DNA from: Ephemeroptericola cinctiostellae
GTDB taxonomy: Bacteria; Pseudomonadota; Gammaproteobacteria; Burkholderiales; Burkholderiaceae
Direction: 5' to 3'
Length of the DNA: 64,000 nucleotides
Assembly (NCBI RefSeq): GCF_003339525.1
Contig: NZ_CP031124.1
Span: 1,674,001 to 1,738,000, forward strand
Below are positions 10,508 to 19,684 of this stretch, one piece after another. The notes beneath the pieces are model-generated. The model worked only from the letters and a program-made list of their open reading frames with translations, had not been told where the DNA came from and did no database searches. Each line of letters begins with the position of its first letter. Positions within the stretch are counted from its first letter, which is position 1. Both the position numbers and the translations under genes were made by a program.

Positions 10508-11668
10508 ATGCCAGCCCATAAATCCCAATTCACCGCCCCAAAATCAGACAACGCCCGTTTGGCTCGCCTGTGTGGCGTACTCGATGAGAATCTTCGCCAA
10601 ATTGAACAAGCTTATAACGCGACGATTGTTCGTCGTTCTTCGCGCTTTTATATCAGTGCTTCAAACGCTTCAAGGGCGGCTGAGGTCAAAGAGGCTTTGG
10701 CGCATTTTTATGATACAGCCAGTCGAGATTTGTCCATTGATGACATTCAGTTGGGCATTGTGTCATTGCAGGCGGGTTTTATTAAGAAGAGCAAGTCTGG
10801 CAACAGTACGGATGAGCAACGCCATGATGCGCGCATTTTGCTGCATGCGGCGCGTGCGGTGGTGGATGAGGATGAGTCGCGTTTGCCGAGCCATGCGTTG
10901 GCGCAACATTTGCCGACTTTGGATGATTCTGGCCCTGTGTTGCACACGCGCCGTCCTGATTTGCAAGCACGCACGCCGCGGCAAAAAACGTATCTGGAAA
11001 ACATCCTTTCGCATGACATTACTTTTGGCATTGGGCCTGCGGGTACGGGTAAAACCTATCTTGCTGTAGCTTGTGCGGTCGATGCGCTTGAGCGCGATAC
11101 GGTGAAACGCATTGTGCTGACCCGTCCAGCGGTGGAGGCGGGCGAGCGTTTGGGTTTTTTACCCGGTGATTTGACGCAGAAAGTTGATCCTTATCTGCGC
11201 CCGCTGTACGATGCTTTGTATGATTTGATGGGTTTTGACAAAGTGCAAAAAATGTTTGAGAAGCAAATGATTGAAATCGCGCCGTTGGCTTATATGCGCG
11301 GTCGAACGTTGAACCATGCGTTTATCATTTTGGATGAGGCGCAAAACACCACACCTGAGCAGATGAAAATGTTTTTGACGCGAATTGGTTTTGGTGCACG
11401 TGCGGTGGTGACGGGTGATCCGTCGCAGCTTGATTTGCCGCGTGGGATGAAAAGTGGTTTGGCGGATGCGGTGCAGACCTTGCAAAAAGTCAAAGGCATC
11501 GCTTTTTCTGAGTTCACCAGCGTGGATGTGGTGCGTCATCCCTTGGTGGCGCGAATTGTCGATGCGTATGAAGCGCGCGGAAAAGCGGTGGCAAAAGAGC
11601 AGGCTCGCTTAGAGAAATTGGCTAAGCTTGAACGCGAAATCAGCAATAATCAATCAGATAATAAGTGA
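10508..11668 (+). CDS. PhoH family ATPase (YbeZ)
   Basis: This 386-residue cytosolic P-loop NTPase of the PhoH/YbeZ type is thought to work with YbeY in RNA processing or ribosome quality control. The N-terminal KH-like portion (residues 1-110) precedes the PhoH domain with Walker A GPAGTGKT near residue 176 and Walker B ([16 protein letters not shown]). A basic, helical tail follows from about 355. Its stop overlaps the ybeY start codon (GTGA), so the two are translationally coupled. Confidence 0.93.
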   Translation: MPAHKSQFTAPKSDNARLARLCGVLDENLRQIEQAYNATIVRRSSRFYISASNASRAAEVKEALAHFYDTASRDLSIDDIQLGIVSLQAGFIKKSKSGNSTDEQRHDARILLHAARAVVDEDESRLPSHALAQHLPTLDDSGPVLHTRRPDLQARTPRQKTYLENILSHDITFGIGPAGTGKTYLAVACAVDALERDTVKRIVLTRPAVEAGERLGFLPGDLTQKVDPYLRPLYDALYDLMGFDKVQKMFEKQMIEIAPLAYMRGRTLNHAFIILDEAQNTTPEQMKMFLTRIGFGARAVVTGDPSQLDLPRGMKSGLADAVQTLQKVKGIAFSEFTSVDVVRHPLVARIVDAYEARGKAVAKEQARLEKLAKLEREISNNQSDNK

Positions 11669-12183
11669 GTTTTAAGATGCATACGTTAAGTTTATCGGTT
11701 CAATACGCCGATGCCACTCGGAATTGGATGGATGTTTTGCCGCGACCATTGTTGCGTCGTTGGGTTCAAGCAGCGTTGCAAGTCAATGCGACATTGACGA
11801 TTCGCTTTGTTGATGAAACTGAAGGGCAACGTTTAAATGCTGAGTTTCGCGGGAAGGATTATGCGACCAATGTGTTGACCTTTACCTATGACGATGAGTT
11901 GGACGAATTACCAGAAGAGGTGCGTGCCGCGATTGCTGCGGAACAGGGTGAGCAGGTTGAGGCGGACATCATTTTGTGCGGTGCCGTGTTGGAGCGCGAA
12001 GCGAGCGAGCAAGGCAAAACGATTGTCGAGCATGCCGCGCATCTGGTGGTGCATGGTGTGTTGCATGCACAAGGTTTTGACCACATGGAAGATGAAGAGG
12101 CCGAGATCATGGAAGCGTTAGAACAACAAATTGTGATGGGATTGGGGTTTGCAGATCCCTATCTTGAGTCTGATATGGGTTAA
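11665..12183 (+). CDS. ybeY: Endoribonuclease/rRNA maturation factor YbeY
   Basis: This 172-residue zinc-dependent endoribonuclease takes part in 16S rRNA 3'-end maturation and 70S quality control. The zinc signature [11 protein letters not shown] (three His) lies near residue 130, preceded by the conserved Arg/Asn core ([27 protein letters not shown] region). The start is GTG at 11665, overlapping the phoH stop; an ATG four codons later (11677) is the alternative. The family often passes ybeY to a CorC-like gene and lnt, but here a 321-base gap follows. Confidence 0.93.
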   Translation: MSFKMHTLSLSVQYADATRNWMDVLPRPLLRRWVQAALQVNATLTIRFVDETEGQRLNAEFRGKDYATNVLTFTYDDELDELPEEVRAAIAAEQGEQVEADIILCGAVLEREASEQGKTIVEHAAHLVVHGVLHAQGFDHMEDEEAEIMEALEQQIVMGLGFADPYLESDMG

Positions 12184-12504
12184 TCAACGACAGCAAGCCA
12201 TGATTGAATTTCACCTCCAAGGGGGGTGAGTGGTGGTGATGTCACCGATTTGGTACGTATGCATCAGCGGTGCACAGTGCTTATCTGGATGACATTCGTG
12301 CAACAAAAGAGACGATGGCACGATAAAAAACAGGACTGATATTCGCAATGTGCTTATCAATGTATTTATTTTGCTCAATTGATTTTTGCACGGCATTGGG
12401 ACTGCAATAGACTGCAGTAGGCTGTAATAATAAGCATATCCAGCTTAAAATAATTCATTTTGATTAAACATATTGTTTACTTATAATTAACCGATTCTTG
12501 TCTC
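12184..12504. other. 321-base intergenic region between ybeY and zapE
   Basis: No gene is seen. The segment 12405-12430 carries short near-repeats (CTGCAATAGA / CTGCAGTAGG / CTGTAATAA) of no evident function. The only regulatory signal I can support is the zapE promoter candidate at 12460-12487. Confidence 0.4.
12460..12487 (+). promoter_or_regulatory. Candidate sigma-70 promoter for zapE
   Basis: TTGATT (12460-12465) and a perfect TATAAT (12482-12487) are spaced by 16 bases. Initiation near 12494 would leave only about 10 bases of leader before the zapE ATG, fitting the lack of a clear Shine-Dalgarno there. Confidence 0.55.
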
Positions 12505-13602
12505 ATGAAAAAACACACGTTCCTCCAACATTACCTCGATATTCTCGGGCAACAAGGTTATGCGCCAGATTCTGCACAAGAGGCATGTGCGAAGCGTTTA
12601 CAGCGCAATGAAGATGAATGGATGGCGTTCAAAGAAAAACGTTCAAATAAATTCAAAAAGTTTTTTAGCAAGGCCGAAGTGCCCACTGGTGTGTATCTGT
12701 GGGGCGGTGTTGGGCGCGGAAAAAGTGTATTGATGGATACGTTTTACAGTCATCTGCCTTTGAACCGAAAAATTCGCATTCATTTTCACGAGTTCATGCA
12801 AAGTGTGCACCGTGAGTTGGAAACCCTCAAAGGCACCAGCGATCCATTGGATGAGGTTGCACGACAGGTGGCTGCCAAATACCGAATGATTTGCTTCGAT
12901 GAGTTTCATGTGTCAGACATTGCTGATGCTATGATTTTGTATCGCCTGCTGGATGCTTTGGTTAAAAATGGGGTCGGATTCATCATGACCTCCAATTACA
13001 AGCCCGATGACCTGTATCCCGATGGCTTGCATCGTGACCGCATTTTACCTGCGATTGAATTGATTAAGAAAATATGTGATGTGTTCAATGTCGATGCAGG
13101 CATTGATTATCGTAAGCGCACCTTAACAGCGGCGCAGGTCTATCACACCCCGAATGATGGTGTGGCTCAGAAAAAATTGACTCAATTGTTTCACAATTTG
13201 GCGGGCAACAGCGAAGGCACAAGCTTGCACATTGGTCATCGTGACATTAAAGCAGTGGCGTTCGCAGGGCGGGTGGCGTGGTTTGATTTCAATGCCTTGT
13301 GTGCAACAGCTCGATCGCAGACGGATTATTTGGAGCTGATTGGGCGTTTCGATACATTGATCGTATCGGATATTCCACAAATGACCGCCGCCATGTTTTC
13401 GACCGCACGACGTTTCACATGGTTGATTGATGTGATGTACGACCATAAAATTAAGTTGTTCATCAGCGCACAGACGCCCGCTACCGAGTTGTATACTGAA
13501 GGGCAAATGGCGAATGAGTTTTTTCGTACCGTATCACGCTTAACGGAAATGCAGTCACAGGAGTACCTTGAAGAAGAAGTGATTCCTGTTAAGTCGTTGT
13601 AA
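12505..13602 (+). CDS. zapE: Cell division protein ZapE (AFG1-like ATPase)
   Basis: This 365-residue P-loop ATPase of the AFG1/ZapE family is linked in E. coli to Z-ring stability during constriction and low-oxygen or heat stress. Visible are Walker A GGVGRGKS (about 67-74), Walker B MICFDEFHVSD (about 129-139), and family segments such as FIMTSNYKPDDLYPDGL and the C-terminal FSTARRFTWLIDVMYD. In many betaproteobacteria it follows the sucAB-lpd operon; here it stands alone with its own promoter. A 14-base tandem duplication (13591-13618) covers the stop codon. Confidence 0.93.
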   Translation: MKKHTFLQHYLDILGQQGYAPDSAQEACAKRLQRNEDEWMAFKEKRSNKFKKFFSKAEVPTGVYLWGGVGRGKSVLMDTFYSHLPLNRKIRIHFHEFMQSVHRELETLKGTSDPLDEVARQVAAKYRMICFDEFHVSDIADAMILYRLLDALVKNGVGFIMTSNYKPDDLYPDGLHRDRILPAIELIKKICDVFNVDAGIDYRKRTLTAAQVYHTPNDGVAQKKLTQLFHNLAGNSEGTSLHIGHRDIKAVAFAGRVAWFDFNALCATARSQTDYLELIGRFDTLIVSDIPQMTAAMFSTARRFTWLIDVMYDHKIKLFISAQTPATELYTEGQMANEFFRTVSRLTEMQSQEYLEEEVIPVKSL

Positions 13603-13702
13603 AAAAGTCGTTGTAAAAACGAAATAGAAAAATATGAAAAGATGGTTTTTTTATTTTTTGTATGTTTTTTATGTTCATGCATGTTTTTAAATTGGATCGA
13701 TT

Positions 13703-14539
13703 TTGACCGTTGATTTACATTGTCACTCAACTGCTTCCGATGGTGGGCTTTCGCCTGCGGCTTTGGTTGCGCGTGCATATTCTAATGGTGTGACCCAGTT
13801 GGCTTTGACCGACCACGATCAGTTGGCTGGTTTGGTCGAGGCGCGGATGGCCGCTAATGCATTGGGGATGAGATTCATCAATGGCGTTGAAATATCGGTG
13901 ACTTGGCAGAACTTGACCGTTCACATTGTGGGTCTGAACATTGCTTTGGATCATGTGCCTTTGGTTGATGGGTTAAAGAAAATGGCCGACGGTCGGCGTG
14001 AGCGGGCACTGGAGATGGCTGCGCAATTGGCTGAAGTGGGCATTGAGGGCGCGTATGAAGGCGCTTTGGCACATGCCAATGGTCGAGAGGATTTAATCAG
14101 CCGCACCCATTTTGCCCGATTTTTGGTGGCGCAGAGAAAATCACACCATGTGCGAGCGGTGTTTAATGATTATTTGGTCGCGGGCAAGCCTGGTTTTGTT
14201 GAACACCGTTGGACGAGTTTGCAAGAAGCGGTGGCTTGGATCGATGGTGCGGGCGGTGTGGCTGTGCTGGCACATCCTGGGCGTTATCCTTATACCGAAG
14301 AGGGGCAAGAGTCGAGCCTGTTTGATGATTTCATCTCCGTTGGTGGTCGCGCGGTTGAAGTGGTCACGGGCAGTCACAGCAAAAAACAATATGCCTTGTA
14401 TGCTGAAACAGCACGCCGATATGGCTTATTGGCTTCAGCAGGATCCGATTTTCATGCCTTAAACGAAAGCAGGGTGGACATTGGCCAAGTGCCCGCTTTA
14501 CCCGCTGGTTTAACACCTGTGTGGAGTGTGTGGGCATGA
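13703..14539 (+). CDS. PHP-domain phosphoesterase (RNase AM / nucleoside 3',5'-bisphosphate phosphatase, YciV/TrpH-like)
   Basis: The protein has 278 residues from a TTG start; no in-frame ATG precedes the conserved N-terminal motif DLHCHSTASDG (residues 4-14), so TTG is needed. The PHP metal ligands are visible as HCHS, TDHDQ, GVEIS, and a late SAGSDFH. The E. coli homologue trims RNA 5' ends and hydrolyses pAp-type nucleotides. In Burkholderiales it usually heads PHP - yciO/sua5-like - site-2 protease - trpS. Here the threonylcarbamoyl-AMP-synthase-like gene is absent and the protease homologue follows after 121 bases. Confidence 0.88.
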   Translation: MTVDLHCHSTASDGGLSPAALVARAYSNGVTQLALTDHDQLAGLVEARMAANALGMRFINGVEISVTWQNLTVHIVGLNIALDHVPLVDGLKKMADGRRERALEMAAQLAEVGIEGAYEGALAHANGREDLISRTHFARFLVAQRKSHHVRAVFNDYLVAGKPGFVEHRWTSLQEAVAWIDGAGGVAVLAHPGRYPYTEEGQESSLFDDFISVGGRAVEVVTGSHSKKQYALYAETARRYGLLASAGSDFHALNESRVDIGQVPALPAGLTPVWSVWA

Positions 14540-14660
14540 GGGTGTGTTGGCTTATTTTCGTCGAGTCCCTTTAATCATACGCTTTACACTTAAATTCTGT
14601 AAAATACTCAGTTAAGTTTGCAGCAAGGCTGCATGGTATTATTTTTTAAGAAAGTCATTC

Positions 14661-15350
14661 ATGGATTTTAATTTTGCTGACCTCATTCGTGATTTAGCTG
14701 TTGCTGCGATCCCGTTGATCCTCGCTTTAACTTGGGCTGAAGCCGCACGAGGTTTTATGGCCAATCGTTTAGGTGACCGCACCCCAAAATCAGCGGGTCG
14801 TTTAACATTAAACCCGAGCTCGCACATTGATCCCATGTTCACCGTTGTGGTGCCATTGATCAGTTTTTTCCTGAGTGGGGGCAAATGGTTGTTTGGTGGG
14901 GCTAAGCAAGTCCCCGTGAATGCCAGTTCTTTTAAACACCCACACATTGGTATGGGTTTGGTTTCATTTGCCAGTATTTTAGCAAATTTCACGATGGCTT
15001 TTGTGTGGCTGCTATTGTTGTTGGTGTTAAGCATGACGGTTGCCCCAGAAAACTTTTTTGCTCAAATGGCACAACGTGGCGTGATGGTGAACTTGGTATT
15101 TTTGGCTTTTTCACTACTGCCCATCCCACCGTTTACAGGTTGGCAAATCGCCAAAGCCATGGTCAGCGATTCGATGGCTTATAAAATGCAAGCCTTTGAG
15201 CAACAGTTCTCAATGTTTTCATTGTTCATCATTTTGGCAATGGGCAGCACCATTTTCACCTATTGGATTGAACCCATCATGTCATCGTTGTACAAGTTGT
15301 TGCTGCTGCTGGTCACGCCATTGGCAGCTCTGTTGCAAGCCATTTTGTAA
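14661..15350 (+). CDS. Site-2-protease-like (M50) membrane protein lacking the zinc ligands; probable pseudoprotease
   Basis: This 229-residue polytopic inner-membrane protein has about five hydrophobic helices. Position, length and landmarks match the small M50 site-2 proteases next to trpS: RLGDRTPKSAGRLTLNP with HIDPM, an AKQVPVN segment, the ILANF helix, and a LLPIPP loop. The zinc-binding HExxH that family members carry in TLHEAAHG is AEAAR here (residues 26-30): Glu27 remains but both His are gone. The third ligand, Asp in PIPPLDGG, is Thr160 in PIPPFTGW. The reading frame is intact, so this looks like a maintained, proteolytically dead homologue. It ends 21 bases before trpS. Confidence 0.82.
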   Translation: MDFNFADLIRDLAVAAIPLILALTWAEAARGFMANRLGDRTPKSAGRLTLNPSSHIDPMFTVVVPLISFFLSGGKWLFGGAKQVPVNASSFKHPHIGMGLVSFASILANFTMAFVWLLLLLVLSMTVAPENFFAQMAQRGVMVNLVFLAFSLLPIPPFTGWQIAKAMVSDSMAYKMQAFEQQFSMFSLFIILAMGSTIFTYWIEPIMSSLYKLLLLLVTPLAALLQAIL

Positions 15351-15371
15351 TTAATTTTTTATAGGTTCATC

Positions 15372-16568
15372 ATGTTTCAAGAACGCGTTTTATCTGGCAT
15401 GCGTCCCACCGGCGCATTGCATTTGGGTCATTATCATGGTGTGCTCAAAAACTGGGTCAGCTTGCAAAGCGAATACCCATGTTTGTTTTTTGTCGCCGAT
15501 TGGCACGCTCTGACCACCCATTATGATGATCCAAGTATCATTGAATCAAGCACACATGAGATGGTCATTGATTGGTTGGCATCAGGGATCGATCCCTCGC
15601 AAGCGACAATTTTTGTGCAGTCTCAGGTGACTGAGCATGCTGAATTGTTCTTGCTGCTCGCCATGTCAACCCCATTGGGCTGGCTCGAACGTGTGCCGAC
15701 TTACAAAGAGCAAATTGAGAAATTAAAGGAAAAAGACCTCGGAACATATGGCTTTTTGGGCTACCCCTTGTTGCAAGCGGCGGACATTTTGATTTACCGT
15801 GCACAACACGTTCCTGTTGGTGAAGATCAGGTGCCCCACCTTGAAATGACCCGTGAAGTGGCGCGCCGTTTCAATTATTTGTATGGGCGCGAACCAGATT
15901 TTGAAGCCAAAGCACAAGAGGCTGTTAAAAAACTTGGTAGCAAAATGGCCAGACAATACAATGAGTTGCGCACACGTTTTCAAGAGCAAGGTGAAGAAGA
16001 GGCATTGGAACAAGCCCACGCTTTACTGGATGAATCGAGAAACCTTGCCTTGGCGGACCGAGAGCGTTTGTTTGGTTACCTTGAAGGCAGCCGTAAAATT
16101 ATTCTTGCCGAGCCACAAGCCTTGTTGACCAAAGAATCGCGTATGCCGGGTTTGGATGGTCAAAAAATGTCAAAAAGCTATGGCAACACCATTGGCATGC
16201 GTGAAGATCCAGAGTCGATTACCAAAAAAATTCGCACCATGCCAACGGATCCCGCACGCGTGCGCAAAACCGATCCTGGCAATCCTGATAAATGTCCTGT
16301 ATGGGCTTTGCATCAAATTTACAGCAACAATGAAACATGCATGTGGGTACAGGATTCTTGTCGAAATGCGAAAATTGGTTGCTTAGAGTGTAAACAGCCC
16401 GTGATCGATGCCGTCATTAAAGAGCAGTTGCCTATTTTAGAACGGGCGCAAATCTATATGGACGACCCCACCTTGGTGCGCAACATTATTGCAGATGGTT
16501 CTGAGCAGGCACGTAAAATGGCACAAGAAACGATGCGGGATGTGCGTGAAGTCATGGGTTTAGGTTGA
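15372..16568 (+). CDS. trpS: Tryptophanyl-tRNA synthetase, long form with C-terminal cysteine cluster
   Basis: This 398-residue class Ic synthetase charges tRNA-Trp. The HIGH-type motif is HLGH in RPTGALHLGHYHG, and KMSKS is intact in DGQKMSKSYGN. The protein is longer than the roughly 330-residue E. coli enzyme, with an acidic insertion of about 60 residues (about 185-245), as in other Burkholderiales. Cysteines 308, 330, 337 and 340 form a C-x21-C-x6-C-x2-C array like the [4Fe-4S] site described for Thermotoga TrpRS near the anticodon-binding region. It closely follows the M50-like gene and is probably co-transcribed with it. Confidence 0.95.
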   Translation: MFQERVLSGMRPTGALHLGHYHGVLKNWVSLQSEYPCLFFVADWHALTTHYDDPSIIESSTHEMVIDWLASGIDPSQATIFVQSQVTEHAELFLLLAMSTPLGWLERVPTYKEQIEKLKEKDLGTYGFLGYPLLQAADILIYRAQHVPVGEDQVPHLEMTREVARRFNYLYGREPDFEAKAQEAVKKLGSKMARQYNELRTRFQEQGEEEALEQAHALLDESRNLALADRERLFGYLEGSRKIILAEPQALLTKESRMPGLDGQKMSKSYGNTIGMREDPESITKKIRTMPTDPARVRKTDPGNPDKCPVWALHQIYSNNETCMWVQDSCRNAKIGCLECKQPVIDAVIKEQLPILERAQIYMDDPTLVRNIIADGSEQARKMAQETMRDVREVMGLG

Positions 16569-16661
16569 TTGAAATTTGATTCAAATGGTTTTTTATAACA
16601 AACCCGCTTGAAAAAAACGGATTTATCCCTATTTTAAAATACACAGACAAAAAAGGCGCAC

Positions 16662-17264
16662 ATGTTCGCCTCCGCATTCAATTTTATCAAATCAAAGGTA
16701 ACAGGCATGACCCAGCAAGAACAAGCCCCAACAGAACAAACCGAAGTGAAAAACAATGAAGGCCTCGACAACCTTGAGGCGTTTGACAGCATCGAAGAAG
16801 AGCCTTTAGAAAGCACCATGAGCCCCACAGCAGCCCTTGAAGAACAAGTGGCTTTGTTAAAAGATCAATTGTTGCGCACCCACGCTGAGATGGAAAATGT
16901 GCGTCGCCGTGCTTCTGAGGATGTGACCAAAGCACATAAATTCGCAATTGAGAAATTTGCCGATGGTTTGTTACCTGTACAAGAAAGCCTTGAAAAAGCT
17001 TTAGCGGACAATTCGGGTGATTTGAATACGTTGCGCGAAGGTGTTGAGTTGACCTTCAAGCAATTGTCGACGGCACTTGAAAAAGGTGGCATCATCGTTG
17101 TGGATCCAAAAGGTGAAACATTCGACCCACATTTTCATCAAGCGATTTCGGCCATTCCTTCTGAACTGCCTGCAAACACAGTGATTGATGTTTTGCAAAA
17201 AGGTTATAAAATTGCAGATCGTGTTTTGCGTCCCGCTTTGGTGGTGGTGTCAGCGCAAAGCTAA
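16662..17264 (+). CDS. grpE: Nucleotide exchange factor GrpE
   Basis: This is the DnaK co-chaperone that speeds ADP release and senses heat. It has 200 residues from the ATG at 16662; an ATG at 16707 (185 residues, starting MTQQEQAP) looks more like ordinary GrpE N-termini and is a real alternative, and both have weak AAGG-type ribosome sites. An acidic disordered N-terminus precedes the long dimerising coiled coil (about 60-110, with [18 protein letters not shown]) and the beta domain ending [18 protein letters not shown]. dnaK and dnaJ do not follow; convergent dut does, after a bidirectional terminator. Confidence 0.94.
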   Translation: MFASAFNFIKSKVTGMTQQEQAPTEQTEVKNNEGLDNLEAFDSIEEEPLESTMSPTAALEEQVALLKDQLLRTHAEMENVRRRASEDVTKAHKFAIEKFADGLLPVQESLEKALADNSGDLNTLREGVELTFKQLSTALEKGGIIVVDPKGETFDPHFHQAISAIPSELPANTVIDVLQKGYKIADRVLRPALVVVSAQS

Positions 17265-17293
17265 GCTCCCTGTCGTTTGCGATGATTTCACAG

Positions 17294-17324
17294 AAAAAAA
17301 GCTCACATGATGTGAGCTTTTTTC
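17294..17324. terminator. Bidirectional terminator between grpE and dut
   Basis: The stem GCTCACA (17301-17307) / TGTGAGC (17311-17317), loop TGA, has seven A on its left and six T on its right, so it can end both the plus-strand grpE transcript and the minus-strand dut transcript. Confidence 0.88.
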
Positions 17325-17341
17325 TTGTGCAGAGCCGAAAC

Positions 17342-17788
17342 TTATTTCACGCCTGTGCTGCCAAATCCACCGGTGCCACGATCAGACTTGTCAAAGTCAT
17401 TGACGATGTTGAATTGGGCTTGTACAACAGGAACGATGACCAACTGTGCAATCCGCTCAAAAGGCTCGATGGTGAAAGCCGTTTGACCACGATTCCATGT
17501 GGACACCATCAGCTCACCTTGATAGTCCGAATCAATTAAACCAACCAAATTACCCAATACGATGCCGTGTTTGTGACCCAAACCACTTCGCGGCAAAATG
17601 AGTGCTGCATAGTGGGCATCGTCCAAATGAATTGCCATACCTGTTGGAATGAGCACGGTTTGACCTGGCTCAAGGGTGAGGGCGGTGTCTATCGCAGCAC
17701 GTAAGTCCAAACCTGCGCTGCCAGTGGTGGCATAAGCGGGGAGTTGTGTATTGAGTTTTTCGTTGAGGATTTTAACGTCAATCTGCAT
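17342..17788 (-). CDS. dut: dUTP diphosphatase (dUTPase)
   Basis: This 148-residue trimeric enzyme hydrolyses dUTP to dUMP, keeping uracil out of DNA and feeding dTMP synthesis. The five family motifs are visible: AGLDLRAA near the start, [21 protein letters not shown] with the catalytic Asp, RIAQLVI, and the C-terminal [10 protein letters not shown]. It follows coaBC on the minus strand with a 55-base gap, the conserved coaBC-dut pair, and closes the ribF-ileS-lspA-coaBC-dut block. Confidence 0.97.
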   Translation of the reverse strand: MQIDVKILNEKLNTQLPAYATTGSAGLDLRAAIDTALTLEPGQTVLIPTGMAIHLDDAHYAALILPRSGLGHKHGIVLGNLVGLIDSDYQGELMVSTWNRGQTAFTIEPFERIAQLVIVPVVQAQFNIVNDFDKSDRGTGGFGSTGVK

Positions 17789-17843
17789 GTTTTCTTTCTT
17801 TTTGTTAATGAATATAATGGGTTATTGTGTTATTTGATTTGAT

Positions 17844-19052
17844 TCAAAGTTTTTTTGTGAGTCGATTTGATATTTCAGCAATCAATACGTGAGCCAATTG
17901 GGCTTTGTTTTGTTTGGGTAACTCATGCAACCCTGAATCATCCAATAACACTACTTGATTGTCATCGGCTCCAAATGTTGCAGGGCCGTTGTTGGCGATG
18001 AGCAGAGGAATGCCTTTTTTGAGGCGTTTGGCCTGCCCAAATTCAATGACATGCTCAGTCTCCGCAGCAAACCCAACGCAATAAGGTGAATTGGGCTGTT
18101 GTGCGATGGTATGTAAAATATCTGGATTTTGTACAAAACTTAAGCAAGGCACATCATCGGTGTGCTGTTTTTTGATTTTTTGTGTGGCCACATCGGCGGT
18201 GCGCCAATCGGCAACAGCGGCGACTGCGATGAAAACATCGGATTCAGGGCTGTATTTTAAGCAAGCATCCAGCATTTCTTGGGCAGATTCGACATTGATG
18301 CGACCCACGCCGAAAGGTATGGGTAAAGCGGTGGGCCCTGAAATGAGGGTGACATTAGCACCAGCGCAAGCGGCCGCGTGAGCGAGGGCGTAGCCCATTT
18401 TGCCGCTGGAGCGATTGGTGATCCCACGCACGGGGTCAATGGCTTCAAAGGTGGGCCCGGCGGTGATGAGGACTTTTTTCCCTGCCAAGCTTTGTGGGAC
18501 AAACAGCCGTTCAATCGCGTGGGCTAAATCGCTGGCTTCGAGCAATCTGCCCGCGCCGATTTCACCACAGGCTTGCTCACCTGAAGCGGGGCCGAATATC
18601 GTGATGCCATCTTGCCGTATCAATTCGAGGTTGCGCTGGGTGGCGGGGTTTGCCCACATATGTACATTCATGGCTGGAGCAATCGCCATTGGGCATGTGA
18701 CCGCATCACGAGCGAGAACCAGATTGGTGAGTAAATCGTCGGCCACACCGTGCGCAATTTTGCTCATGGCGTTGGCAGTACACGGTGCAATCAGGAAGGC
18801 ATCGGCTTCACGGGTGAGGTTGATGTGGGCGATGTTGCTGCCAGTGCCATTTCGATTTTGCCATAGGTCATCGTATACGGCTTCACCCGTGAGTGAGGAG
18901 AATGTGAGGGGGGTAATGAATTCCTTCGCCCCTTCAGTCATGACCACGGACACGCGCGCACCTTGTTTTTTCAGTAAACGCGCCAATTCTGCGCTTTTAT
19001 AAGCGGCGATGCCGCCTGTGATGCCGAGAATAATGTGTTTATTTTTGAGCAT
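17844..19052 (-). CDS. coaBC: Bifunctional phosphopantothenoylcysteine decarboxylase / phosphopantothenate-cysteine ligase
   Basis: This 402-residue enzyme of CoA synthesis joins cysteine to 4'-phosphopantothenate (CoaB half, C-terminal) and decarboxylates the product (CoaC half, N-terminal, FMN). Seen are the flavoprotein start GITGGIAAYK, the APCTANAMSKIAHG loop, PAMN, the substrate-clamp ACGEIGAGRL, then the CoaB signature TAGPTFEAIDPVR with NRSSGKMG. A TTG at 19073 extends the frame, but the ATG at 19052 has AAAGGA at ideal spacing and is preferred. It lies 35 bases downstream of lspA. panB and panC of the same pathway are near 56-58 kb. Confidence 0.95.
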   Translation of the reverse strand: MLKNKHIILGITGGIAAYKSAELARLLKKQGARVSVVMTEGAKEFITPLTFSSLTGEAVYDDLWQNRNGTGSNIAHINLTREADAFLIAPCTANAMSKIAHGVADDLLTNLVLARDAVTCPMAIAPAMNVHMWANPATQRNLELIRQDGITIFGPASGEQACGEIGAGRLLEASDLAHAIERLFVPQSLAGKKVLITAGPTFEAIDPVRGITNRSSGKMGYALAHAAACAGANVTLISGPTALPIPFGVGRINVESAQEMLDACLKYSPESDVFIAVAAVADWRTADVATQKIKKQHTDDVPCLSFVQNPDILHTIAQQPNSPYCVGFAAETEHVIEFGQAKRLKKGIPLLIANNGPATFGADDNQVVLLDDSGLHELPKQNKAQLAHVLIAEISNRLTKKL

Positions 19053-19087
19053 GGCGCGTCCTTTGTGTATCAATGACCGACGATTTA

Positions 19088-19567
19088 TTAGGGCTTCTTT
19101 TTGGAAAATTCATCGACGAGTAAAATGGCCACACCAATGAAAATGGCTGAATCAGCGATGTTAAATGCAGGCCAGTGTGAATTGCCCACATAAAAGTCAA
19201 GAAAATCAACCACGCGCCCAATGCGCACACGGTCAATCAAATTACCAATTGCACCACCAAGAATGAAAGCCAAACCAAGGCATAAACGAGGTAAATGGCG
19301 GCTTTTTCGCATATAAATGACGATGAAAACAGATGCCAACAGCGATAATGTGGTGAAAAACCAGCGTTGCCAGCCATCGTGTTGCGCAAGAAAGCCAAAT
19401 GCAGCACCTGGATTGTAAGTCAGAACCAAGTTGAAAAAAACAGTGATGGGTTTAAATTCACCGAATTGAAATTTTGCTTCCATGATGAGTTTGGTGATTT
19501 GGTCTATGAGAATGACCAAGGCTGTGAGGCTGAAATATTTTGTAAGGGAATATTGAGTCATGTTCAT
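19088..19567 (-). CDS. lspA: Lipoprotein signal peptidase (signal peptidase II)
   Basis: This 159-residue inner-membrane aspartyl protease removes signal peptides from diacylglyceryl-modified prolipoproteins. Four transmembrane segments are seen. The catalytic aspartates sit in GNLIDRV and FNIADSAI, and the early DQITK motif is present. An ATG two codons inside (19561) is an equally possible start. It is needed by the several lipobox proteins in this window (for example those at 47983, 57012, 58784 and 59230). It follows ileS with a 213-base gap containing a strong hairpin. Confidence 0.95.
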   Translation of the reverse strand: MNMTQYSLTKYFSLTALVILIDQITKLIMEAKFQFGEFKPITVFFNLVLTYNPGAAFGFLAQHDGWQRWFFTTLSLLASVFIVIYMRKSRHLPRLCLGLAFILGGAIGNLIDRVRIGRVVDFLDFYVGNSHWPAFNIADSAIFIGVAILLVDEFSKKKP

Positions 19568-19684
19568 GTTCTTTGTGTCATGTCATTCATATTTTTTCAG
19601 TGCGCTAAAAAATATGAGAAGAAAACGTTTTTTAGGTACAACGGAAAAAGTTAAAAACCATTGTGTCCACCTTGAAATCAGAGT

